This document shows positions 23,301 to 34,550 of a DNA stretch of 64,000 bases, piece after piece (position 1 is the first letter of the stretch; every line of letters begins with the position of its first letter). The notes under the pieces were generated by a model. The model was not told the DNA's origin, did no database searches, and saw nothing but the letters and a program-made list of their open reading frames with translations. The stretch comes from Synchiropus splendidus. Taxonomy: Eukaryota; Chordata; Actinopteri; Syngnathiformes; Callionymidae. The stretch spans positions 10,308,366 to 10,372,365 of the forward strand of contig NC_071343.1 in the NCBI RefSeq assembly GCF_027744825.2. Direction: 5' to 3'. Position numbers and translations under genes: made by a program.

Positions 23301-26300
23301 TAAAGAACTTCCATCTTAAGGTGGGTGTTTATAAGGTGAAATTGCGTCATTTCATACATCACACCTGACTTAATAAAAATCAGAATGGTTGCCTACTGGG
23401 TTCTGCCTTCTGTAACTCATTTTGTTGACTTTAAAAACAACCAAAACATCAGCAAGCTTCCATTAAACTACTGAAGTTAGTGAAGGCTGTTATAAATGAA
23501 GAGTCAGTACAGTGAATTAAACCTGGTGAATTAAATCAAAAAAGAGGTGCGCACAGAAGACCATCGTATTTGCCACGTACACAGATTGGAAGCTCGGGGT
23601 AGTGGCTAAAACCAAATAAGTCAATTTGAACTTCCGTTTGTGATCAGTCAAAAGTTAATTAACTTTTATTGGACACCACCATAGCTAAACATGTTTAGAC
23701 AGAAAGAAACTGAAAGGACAACAGACTCTGTGACTCTTTCCTGTGACTTGATAGGAAGTTCCTGCTGCAGAAGGAATCTTAGCACATTTTAGAAATCCTT
23801 TTCCGATTATTGTGTCGTGATCAGTCCGAACCCAGTGAGATACGAACAGCTGAAGGCCTTTTAAAAAAGTTACCTCAAAGTTACAGTGTCACACCTTCAA
23901 TGCAACCTATTATTGTGGCTAATATGTAAAGAGAGGCCTTTCTGCCAAGAGAAGCTGACATCAGGACTCCACACGACCTCTTGAAGACCGAATAGACTCT
24001 CTAGTTTCCTTCTGGCTCATGATTGTGGGTGATATGTGCAATGATAATGACTGATTCCACATTTGTGGGCTGGAAGCGCTTCCTATCCTGCTGACCAGAT
24101 TCTACCGGGGGACAACAAGCCAGCGTGAAAGAGGGTCTTTCTGTTCATGCAGATATTATTTGTGAATCGCAATGAAAGTTGTGTTTAAAGAGCAGACTCC
24201 AGTTTTAGATCTGTACTTCAGCTATAAGTCATGGCACATGGACCAATTGGAGCCCAAGATTTTATGGTGACGTATGCAAAGAGGGAAAATTCATCAATAA
24301 AAAGGGGAAAAGTGGAAGGGTCGGAGTAGATGCTGTCTAACCCGAAATGTCCCTCCGATCGCTACAGTGCTTGATAAGTTCTAGCCTGGAAGGAGGTCAG
24401 AGAAACGGCAGGCATTCCTGGAAAGTTGTGGCACTCGCAAGTTCATTTCTTCCTGACACCAAACTGTTTAGCTTCAACTACAATACTAGCACAATTGTAG
24501 CTACTGTGGCAATTACGTGAAAGCAACGTAAATTACACACATATATAGTCAGTAAATCTTCGCCCCCCCAAAAATTGGATAACTTTTTAAAGTAATTTGA
24601 GAGATGGCAGGAAGTCATTTTCGTCACCACAAGCCAGCAGCTAGTGTAGTGCAAGTAGTGCAAACAACTGTGCTAGCCGTCGTTGAGACAACAAAATGCC
24701 TCAACTCGATAGATCTACTGAGGGCAGTTCTGGAACCAAACTCCTGTGATGATCAAGGGACTATTGAACACCTCAGTGATGTGTACACAACATGAGTCTG
24801 CATTTTTAGTTTCAGCAAATCCTTTGTCAGACTAACAGTAGTACATTGAACAGACCATATCCATACCATAATGATTCTGCTTTCTGATCAAGGGAGACTT
24901 ATTTTTTCCAGAAACCTGTCTCATGCACAGACGCATGTAGCCACAAGTCGAATGATAATGTTACTGCTCAAGATTGCTAAACATGTGGACGGCAGAGTCG
25001 TGAAGCGTGACAAGCTTTCCACTTTTCCTGTATGCACATTTTCCAAGTGGTGAGGGAGATTTTTAAACCTAAACACGCTTGAACACATAGAGAAACAGTA
25101 ATAAAACGGGACAACAATGCGCCCTATACTCAAACAGTGGACTCCCTTCAAGTACTACACACAAACTTACTGTCTTTTTAACCAGGTGATGTGGTGAGAA
25201 ACACGAAAACACCCGTACTGCTGTGACCAGGAAAAAGATCTCGCACCATGTGCATCTTTAACCGACAAAACCAGATTCTCCTCCGATTCTCCTTTCTATT
25301 TATACTTCTCGTCAGCAAGGTTCTGTTCTCTCAATTACAGCCCGGTACAAATGCCCCAGTGTAGTCTGAGTGTGTGTACGGGTGTGTGTGTGCGTGTCCT
25401 CTTTTAAGGTTGACTGAACTTTAATTACTACGCAACTCCATAAGAGACAGCAGGGAAGAAATTAGCCAGAAAGAAAAAGCCAGCAGCGAGCGAAGGAGAG
25501 AAGGATCAGGAATCAAGAAGAGGAATATTAATATGTGGAAAATGGATTTGTCATTTAATCCCCCCAAAAGAGGGAACTCTTTGAAAAGGGAATCACACGA
25601 AGAAAAAAAAGGTAGTGAATGGGTTCCATCTGTTTCATTCATCTGAAGACGGAACTCATGCTTTTAAAATTGACTGGACTTGGGTTTAAAACTTCACTAA
25701 GAAACACTTGTGGTTGTCGTTTCTCCAACCATCCACCAAACACTCACAAACTCAGCGACCTGAGCCAAACCACAAAATACACAAACAGTGTTCTGGGTTA
25801 ATATGAAGAAAAGATATTGGTGAAACGTCAACAGAATACTGGAAAACCAGGCAGAGAGCTGTTGAGGGGAATTATCAATCAGTATATCAACAAACTGAAC
25901 CGCGGGGTCCAACGTGCTACGACACACAAGGGTCTTTACATCACTCAGCACTGTCTTGAAGCACAGTCAGACGAAAATTGATGGCTCATTTATGCCACTC
26001 AAGACACATGAAAGCGTTTTTTTTTTTTCCTTTCAATTGAATGGTGTTTTTATCCGGTGGAAATTTGATTCGCTCTATTGATGCTCATTTCAAAACAATG
26101 GGGGAGGCTCATAAACATGAGCTTAACATCACTATGGTTCACAAAGTGGACCGTAATTATTTTAAAATATTTTTATCACATATTATTACAGTAATATATT
26201 ATTGACAGCCAGCCACTCAAATGACTGGCGTTTGATGGGAGGCGGAGAATTATGCATTCAAAACATTGTATAGACCTGGCGGCTCGCACCATTATTCAAA

Positions 26301-27264
26301 CTGCTGAGCCCCACAAGCCAATGCAGTTGAAGCAGAAGGTTTTTGACAAGAAAGAGACGAGAGGAATGGAGCAACAGTCCTTCTCTGAAGGTCACTGCTG
26401 GCCAACTAAAATCAGAAAGTGTGACGCAGCATGAATTAAGTATGGTGTGAGAGCCATACCATTGCCCTTAATGCGTCCTGTGTCAAGAAGCCTGTGAAAA
26501 AAACGGCAACCTTCCTCTGCACAATTTTTTCTTTTCGTTCTGGTAAGTCAACAGTTTGTTGAAAAACGTATTGGTCAGTGGGAGTAGGTGAAAATATTCC
26601 TGTTAATAATACTATGCAAAACAAATTATTGTTCAGCGAACAAAATTGGGAGAAAAACATAATATAAGTTAATTTCCTTTTAAATATTTTGGCTATGTCA
26701 CAGCATTTACCTAAGAAGTTGGAGGTGAGAAGAGCTACTTCAGAGCATTACAGTTTTCCAAGTCGGCAAACAAGATGGCAACACCTCACGAAAGGGTGTA
26801 AGGGATAAACATGCAGAAAATATGGTGGTTTCTTTTGGCGCATTTTATTGCTTTATCGTTTTCCTGCAGTCACCAGTGGTTGGTGCTATGCTTGCTTTAT
26901 TGGTCCCAAAATATAAATGCATTTTCTCAATGTGATATTTCAGGTCGGACATCCCACGTCAGGTGACATAACCAGGAATTCTCCAACATGGCTGGAACGC
27001 ACTACAAGTCTTGCCTCCTCATTGTTTACCATGGACATGAACCTCTTGGTTGTCTTCTGCTTCTCCAGTTCTCCAACATTCTATTTATAGACAGGTAACC
27101 TGATCTTGACCTGAACGATCAAGTGACCACATCCATTTCTGAATTTCCAGTGCCCACAAATTCTGTCAAAAGCACTCCATTAGCGTCACACAACATAGCT
27201 ATAGTCAAAAACACGATTTCATGAACAAAAGCAAGCAGAATTCCAGAGAGCATTATTGCTCTTC

Positions 27265-27276
27265 ATGCATATGCAT
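27265..27276. promoter_or_regulatory. second perfect POU MORE palindrome
   Basis: ATGCATATGCAT, identical to the core at 6,288-6,299. It lies in kalrn intron 1, about 280 bp before a (TA)45 run. No octamer adjoins it (the following bases are CTGCGG). Confidence 0.35.
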
Positions 27277-27552
27277 CTGCGGCTAAGGCTGGGGAGGAAA
27301 ATGGGATTGTGATGCCATACAATGGGAGGCGGGGGATTATGCATTCACATGTATGTTACAAAGCACCAAAGAAAATTGCCTCGCAGTTTCTCAGGAGCCA
27401 TGGAAACACAACGTTTGCAAGATCCACATTTATACAAGTAACAGGTCGATACAGCGTCGAGGTGGAGAGTCTCCACATCAGCAGATGCAACAATATATTT
27501 GAGAGGCAGAAAATAATCTACATATTAAAATCAGGAGATATGGTTGTGCATG

Positions 27553-27553
<1 letters not shown>

Positions 27554-27643
<90 letters not shown>
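27554..27643. repeat. (TA)45 microsatellite
   Basis: Ninety bases of uninterrupted TA. The isoleucine-tyrosine repeat frame across it is an artefact. Tracts like this are prone to length change and assembly error. Confidence 0.95.
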
Positions 27644-27650
<7 letters not shown>

Positions 27651-27961
27651 ATGATGCTGCTTCTACACCATTATGCAGTCTTTATTTATTTAACCAACCA
27701 CCTGGTCCTATTCTGAAGGACGATGACCTCAACATCTACTTTTAATACCACAATCAAGACAAATATCTGTGGACGTTTGTGCTATAATTAATGAAAACTA
27801 AGGATGCATGGAATATTTGGTTACGCAATCACTCAACATTAAGCAGGCCTTAAAAAGCAGGCAATATAAACATGATATAGAATGCTTTTTTCCACATGAA
27901 AAACCACCAGACCAGCACTCAGATCCGCCAATAAATAATCCCTTTAAGAACTAAAACCACA

Positions 27962-28011
27962 TTCCCTCATCAGGAATCGAACCCGGGCCGAAGCCTAGCC
28001 CCTAGACCCGC
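27962..28011 (-). pseudogene. tRNA-Glu remnant lacking the anticodon arm
   Basis: On the minus strand the sequence reads GGTCTAGGGGCTAGGCTTCGG directly followed by CCCGGGTTCGATTCC and TGATGAGGGAA. This matches the D-arm and the T-arm/acceptor end of a vertebrate tRNA-Glu (GGTCTAGTGGTTAGGATTCGGC ... GGCCCGGGTTCGATTCCCGG), with the whole anticodon arm missing and the 5' acceptor strand replaced. It keeps A-box- and B-box-like segments. It cannot be a working tRNA; it may be a tRNA pseudogene or a tRNA-derived SINE head. Confidence 0.6.
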
Positions 28012-30268
28012 AGTACTTTTTATTCTTTTTGCATGTGGTCTCTTAATAATTTTCAAATAGGTATTAAGATATACTTCAATTCCGACAATCAAAAATTTAT
28101 ATTTTCACTCAAAATGTTTCCGTCAATGATTTTTCAAGATTAAAAATGAATCATAATGAATTATTCCTTTTTCATTTGTGTACTGGGCAACAATGTACAC
28201 ATTTGAATTAGGTGAAAGACAAAATAAAACATCTACTCTATAAGCTTACATACGTGCATCCAAGTATATAAGTTCCCCTTTTTTCTTTTGAAAGAAATAT
28301 GTTCCACCTTAAATCTCTTACTGATAAGTTTGACGGATAATGCAATTTAGTTGTAACCGTTTTAAAAATCGAAATTTCAGTAGGTTATGGCATAATAATT
28401 TTCAGTGTTTCAGTGTTTTTCTTGGTGCAGCAGCTGACAGCCTATTTCCATTCCAAACATGTTTGTTGAACAGTGATGCCCATGTGAATAGCCCTGCTTA
28501 ACTGCAGTTGTGACCACCAAATCAAGCAAATCAGGATCAAAAGTTGAATGTGACCGAGCTTCGATTCCCCCCTCACTGCTGGTAAACCCACAGGAAACGA
28601 TTCAGACGTGTAATTCATCATAATTCAATCTCGCCGTGGCCACTTTTCACAGTTTCCCTGCTCAGTATTCAATTATCGCCGCATGCTCTCATTTAAAGTG
28701 CGGCTGACAAAAAGATGTGGCTTTCATTCCAAAGTACTTAAACTCACTGACTGGTCAAGACGCGTGAGTCACACCAGACGGAGCTGGCTTTGGCCTCAGA
28801 ACTAAAATAACATCAACCGTCAGAATATCTGCATTTTCTCACTGAGAGCCTCAATCTGTCAGTACAGTGAGCCGGGGGAACTATAGCTTGGATGGAGCTG
28901 TGGTGGGGGTCAAGGTCAAGTAGCTGTTTTTTTGGAAGACGTTATTGTGTTATGATGAAACAGAAGCATTGAGAATGGATCACTGGTGGTGATGATGTCC
29001 TCTTTGTGGAAAAGAAAAATGGCTCTTTTACTCTCTCTTCTAACAGCACATCACAACAATAACTTTATCGACACATCAAACTTGCGAGGGCTCACGAAAG
29101 AATGCTCAATCTCCATGCATTAAATCTCACAACATTTCAGAGCCCTTAAAAAAGATTGGCTCAATATTATTTTAGGACATGTAGGAGAGAGCTGTACGTA
29201 AGAATGGGGATTGGACTTCCTGCTGGAGACACTGGGAGGTATAGCTGTAGAACAGGGGTCTTGACCTGAGCCACGAAATAGCCACAGTAGGAGCAGGTTT
29301 ATATTCCAACCAAACGTGAAACATTCAGCACCAGCCTGACAAAAGGTGTCCTCTGGCTTGGTTGGATCGAAAACCTGAACCCACAGTGGCCCTCCGAGGA
29401 CCAGTATGAGACCCCAGTTTTATAATGCCGTGGGAATGCCATACAATGGGAAGTGGAGGTATGTTACAAAGCACCAAAGAAAATGTGTATTTGCTTTCAT
29501 TGCTTCTGAATCGTCCCCTTCCTCTTTCAAAATAAAAGCCAAAGGGCTCCAAGTATACTTAGATCCGAGCGGATATTTACCATTTCCTGAATATAAATGT
29601 CTGCTAACAAGCACTGAAAATCATCCCCTCGTATTCCCTCTGTTCCCCAAGGAAGAAATTATCTCTGCACTTTTACGAAAAACACATGTGAACCTCCTGT
29701 GCTCCTCCCCTGCCCCCGCCACGCTGTATATGAACCACACATGTACACACAGTAGTAACCTTGTTTACTAAGAAGCAATTGAACTTTTACTGGCTGTGTA
29801 TCACAGGATCACATGCTAATTATCGCGCGGTTTGCTAACCGACTCGGAACATGGAATGAAATACTGTCCAGAAACCGACCCGCTGAGGCCGAATGCAGGT
29901 CGGTCACTGCTCCAGCTGTGACTGTGGGATTTATGTCCCCATGCAAATTGCAGAATTACGAGGACAAAGATCCACTGAGCAAACAGAATGATTATTCTCA
30001 GCAGCGATGACATGTTTATTGTTCGTACGAGCCGGTCCTGCTGACGGCCATTAAGTCGTAGATATTCACGAGAGGACGATTTTAAATACGGAACGTGTCA
30101 AGACGGAAGATAAAAATGATGCAAGGCTTTATGTGAAGGAACATATGACTAAGCTGGGCAATCAGCTACAAGACTCTCAGCCAGAACATTATGACCACCA
30201 GACTGATTAACATCGAGGTTGGTGAAGCTAAATTCAAACTCCTTCAGCTCAAGTGGTGGGCTGATGTA
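28012..30268. other. kalrn intron 1, repeat-rich stretch
   Basis: No exon recognised. At 29,250-29,410 is a fragment with the wording ...GTGGCCCTCCGAGGACCAGTATGAGACCCC, common at the ends of fish DNA elements. At 29,436-29,486 is a second copy of the 27,311-27,376 repeat (GCCATACAATGGGA, GTTACAAAGCACCAAAGAAAA). At about 30,177-30,200 is AGCCAGAACATTATGACCACC, typical of the inverted ends of fish Tc1-like elements; related scraps occur at 31,553, 59,401 and 62,936. Confidence 0.45.
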
Positions 30269-30945
30269 GGGCCCTATAAAATCCAAATTCCATTTTATTT
30301 TTTCCCAAATTCTTTTTTTTCCTGTTTTAATTCTGAGAATTCCGTTTTGTTCCGTTTTTATTTTTGGGAATCCTGCTTTTACCTTTCAGTTATCATTGTT
30401 ATACCACAAAATGTACAATACAAACAGTATATATCCTCAATACTGCAACGTGCGTTAAAGTGCAAAAACAAATGAATTCATGAACGACAGCCAATTGAAC
30501 TTTCACTGGCTTGTCATAAAGCAACATTGTGAGGCATGTCTGCAGGGACCTTTTCTTAGTAGCAGTCTTGCTCTTCTCTTTGTTTCTTAAGTGAGTTTTT
30601 GACAGCACGTATTTTTTTTCGTGTCCAGTCAGTGGAGCGCTGACAGAAACGTTCACCACGAAATCGAAAATCAAAATCTTCTGGGTATTGTTCAGCTCTG
30701 TATCGAGGCGTTAGCGTACAGTTTCGTAACTTTTTTTGCTGACGAAGGCATATTTACGTTCGCCATGGTTCTCCACGGGGGTGGAACTAATTTGCCGGCT
30801 TGTTGTCCCACCCGAAAATGCTTCAGGGCGGTTTTCACCAGACATCTTTTTTTTTTGTTCACTGATTTTCATGATATTCTGTGTTAAGCAGTAGACTCCG
30901 TTTTTATCAGCCAATTCCGTGATTCAAATCATCGGGCCCAACTGA
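30269..30945 (-). mobile_element. DNA transposon relic with BED-finger-like coding remnant
   Basis: About 680 bp bounded by loosely inverted ends GTAGGGCCCTATAAAATCCA and the minus-strand GTTGGGCCCGATGATTTGAA. On the minus strand, broken frames read MADKNGVYCLTQN..., later FVVNVSVSAP...H...SKTHLRNKEK and ...KKRSLQTCLTM. The spacing H...SKTH followed by basic residues recalls the BED-type zinc fingers of hAT-derived proteins such as CGGBP1, though the cysteines are not intact. Degenerate and non-functional; family uncertain. Confidence 0.45.
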
Positions 30946-32281
30946 TGGTAGTTCCACTCCTAGGATGCTCATGAACACTTCCTGTGTGTTTAATTTCACC
31001 ATTCCAGTTTTAATGCCACCTCTCTTGACAGGCCAGCGCAATTTATCTGCCGTCTTGTCCTTCCATTTATCTAAGTAAATATTGCAATACACAACCGTGC
31101 CGGACAGCTCAGCAGCAAATGGGTCCTGCCGGCAAACTCAACAACTCAGTCGATGATTTTCGACAGGAACACAACTGATGGATCAATAAGAGATTAGGGA
31201 GGATCAATAGCCCGGTGTCCAGGTCTTGAGTGACTCTCTCTGGATTCTTATTTGCTCTCAACACTTCCACAGTCACCCGGGAGCTGTTTCAACAACACAC
31301 TCTCACACACACGCACAGACACTTTTAAAGGAAGAGTGAGTAATTACTGCGGGTCAAGTGTGCTGATGCTCTGGACGGAAGAGCCCGGTGTGTGAGCCTG
31401 GTTGTGTGTGTGTGTGTGTGTCACATCACAGTCATGATGTAATGCTGAGAGGCATTAGTTTTGACTCATCTGGTATTTATAGGTGGGAAAACCTCATTTG
31501 TACAGCCACTTCACCAACGGAAGGTCAGACACGATTCCCCACTGTGTACACGAATCAGCCAGAATATTATATGCACGTAGTGGGTCAGAGGAACTTAATC
31601 TGTGGTAGATTTAGTCAGTAAATGAAAGTCTGAACCAGGTGAAAGGTTGTTACCATGCAGTCCAATCTGCAAGATAGTTGTGATAGAAGAAAAAGTCACT
31701 TAGCTTTGAGTTCTCCTCTAGACTTAAACAACAAAAATATTACTATTAAGTAGATTTGGGTTTGAAAATGAAGATAGCAGCACTTATAAAAGTCAATGGC
31801 AGGACACAGAGGAATATAAAGGAGGTGCAGGAGGACTAAACAGTGTCTCTAAAAAGAGCATTTTATGACATTACCAGTGCTCTTCTCAGCACATTAGGGG
31901 CGTAGACTTCAAGCTCTACACAGAGATTTTCCCAGCGTGGGGGGCGTTTTCTAGAGTTACAGAGGTGTCAGCAATCCCTCACCATCAGTCGATGGAGGAG
32001 GACTCCATCTTTTAAGGCAGACCGTCGAGAAAGACCGTCAAGGATGAGAAACACGCTCTCTTAATTGCCCCGGACACACCCAGGTGACACATCTTCTTCT
32101 TCCCTCTCACTCTGCGAAGACAATGCCTAATCTGAGAAAATATCCAAGGCAGAACCCAGCGTACCTTTCAAACACAACAAGCGACAGAAGAGTTCTGTTG
32201 TTTTGTGAACTTGTAGTCAAATAGGAATCATAGCAACATGTAAACAGAGACTTATATGTTCCGGTTGTTATGCCAGCAAGT

Positions 32282-32548
32282 TGTAGTGCTGCACGACACG
32301 ATTCCGCAGCCGATATCGATATCCGATATCTCATTATGACACTTACAATTCAAGTCAGACAACCGTGTCAGAAAACTTGTTTGGACAGTCAGACACTGCA
32401 GAGCTTCATATATGCGAATTGGGAATCACTGCGTAACATCCAAGTCCAATGCTGCGCTTGTGTTTCTCAAATTTATGGCGAGGTGTTAAATTCTCATTGT
32501 GGGAATTCAGCTCTAAACCCTGTACAAAAATGTATCGCCCATCTCTAA
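32282..32548. mobile_element. hAT-like MITE fragment
   Basis: Starts GTAGTGCTGCACGACACGATT and ends ATCGCCCATCTCTAAC. These are well-known outer sequences of fish hAT-type elements, here only loosely inverted to each other, and GATATCGATATCC lies near the 5' end. It has no transposase and no clear target duplication. Confidence 0.45.
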
Positions 32549-33859
32549 CTCTGAGTTGGTTAAGTTCACTGCATTGTATTTAAAACAAGCAACTGTAGGA
32601 TAATAATGCCTTATGACGCTCCAAGTTCCGATCTTTGTCTCGCACGTCTTTTTATCCAATAGGAAGCATCATTGCAAAGAGTCTCAAGAAAATGATGGTT
32701 GAGAAGATAGAAGAATTTAAAATGTAGTAAAACCTGATGCTAAAAACTGTTTCTGTGAAGAGTAAATGCCTTATGTTTTGAATCCAATAAATCATGTTTA
32801 TATCTTTTATTTTCCAACGCAGCAAACTGTGTCTTGACTGTTTCATTCAATAGGTCTATCAGCATAAGAGCTTCTCAGCCTTTGTCTTGGTGTGTGTGTG
32901 TGCCAACACCTGCCCACAGCAGTTAATAACATCAAGATATATTAAGCCCACACCGCTAATCAGCAAGAAACACACTTGCATTCATGCCAGTCAAATCTTT
33001 TTTCGGGATCGATTATTTTCTAAGCGGAAGCTCATCACGTTAACGCTCTCTCTCTCTCTCTCTAAAACACACACCATATGGCTGCAGCTGTCCAAGGAAG
33101 CTTTTAACAAGGGCGGAGTCTGGAGAGAGTTTCAGATCAAAAGAGGAAATCTTGTCTTTGTGTTGATCTACTTAACACTCCGCCGTCCGCTGTGTCCCCC
33201 GGTGGGGTAATAAGGGCTAATCCACCCCAAAAAAAGGTGGCCTGAGCTCACACATAAAACACACACTTGAATCTTCACACCCATCTGCCACTGGTCTTGA
33301 CACTGGATGGAGTGGGAGACAAAGAGAAGGAGGGAGGGAATCCCAGTGTCTCTACAGCATCTTATTGTTCCTGTTGATGGAGGGCTGAGACACACACACA
33401 TGCACACACACGCATCAATAATGGATGAGAAGCTCCTCCCCTCTGAGTCTCCTCACCATGACTCAGGAAGCAAACAACCGCATCTCCTGATTCCTCATTG
33501 CTCTTCTGTACATTACAAATATTTCATTACCAAGAAACAGGCCTCCAGCACCAGCAGGTACAAAATGATAAAACAAATGCACGAGCAAACCCTCATGGTG
33601 ATCAGGTTTCATGAGGATGCAACATTTTTTTGGTGATTTTTATACATGACTTTTGAAAAAAAAACATTTGAAATAGAAATGCAACCTTCTAATGTGTGTG
33701 CATGTTATAGAGGTACAAGCTTTATGGCTGTCACCATTTTGACTGTTCCTCCACCGCGCCAGTATGTGCTGCTTGTGGGCAGACTGTCACGGCAAACCGA
33801 TTGGCTGTCACAACACACTAAACACTTCATGAGTGTGAATATAAAAGGTCAAGGTTGAT

Positions 33860-34550
33860 AGGCCGGCCGATTTATCGGCACCGATATAGGCATTTATGAC
33901 ATCAGCACGATCGGCCGATCAAATGACAAATATACACCAATGTATATTTTTTATTTTCATACATGATGAATAATGCTATTGAGTCGATAACAGAGCAGGC
34001 ATTTTTCAAGAAAATCACACTACTAACAGAGCGAAAGCTAAGCCAACAGGAGCAAACCTCAGGCCAAACCAATGCTCATATAGTTTATTGTTTAGGATGA
34101 GCAGCCGGGTTCTGTTGTATGAAGACCAGAACTTTCAGTAGCTAAAAGCACACCTGGACCACAGACACCCATTCCTTGCACTGTAAAGAGCAGCAGCATG
34201 TCAGGTTAAAAGGCAACATTCCGGTGATGAATGAAGTTTACATTGGGGATTAGATCCGTTAATTGACAAGAGAATAAGAGTTATTTATTTCATTTAAGAC
34301 TTTGGCTTTTGTATTGTTTAATTTGTCATTTATTTTGCTTTGAAAATTGCAATGTTTTCTACACAGTGTTGTTCAGTTATATCGTCATTTATTAGGTTCA
34401 TGTAATGAATTAAATAAAACGGTGACTATTATACGTGTTTTGGTTGTGGAAAAATAAATAAATAAATGGCAAAAATGGCATCGGCTTGTCGGGTCTTTAT
34501 AAAAAAATCAGCAAACGGTATCGGCCAAAAAAAATGAGGAGGAGAACTTG
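33860..34550. repeat. interspersed repeat, copy B (partner at 22,950)
   Basis: Begins GGCCGGCCGATTTATCGGCA and ends near GGTATCGGCCAAAAAAAATG, so the outer GGCCGAT/ATCGGCC parts are inverted. Internal blocks match copy A in the same order. Likely a non-autonomous DNA transposon; the superfamily is not certain. Confidence 0.55.

Larger units (their letters stand above)
22361..27553. other. kalrn intron 1, middle part
   Basis: No exon recognised. Apart from the repeat at 22,950-23,300, it contains a piece at about 26,225-26,265 (GATGGGAGGCGG...ATTATGCATTC) that recurs at 27,325-27,350, and a POU MORE palindrome at 27,265-27,276. The remainder is unremarkable AT-rich DNA. Confidence 0.45.

Noticed and set aside
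27309..27716. 135-codon frame with a long isoleucine-tyrosine repeat
   Set aside because: It is generated by the (TA)45 microsatellite.
29322..29345. TTCAGCACC half-site resembling an RE1/NRSF element
   Set aside because: Only the left half matches; the right half (GGACAG type) is missing, and the site lies in a repeat.
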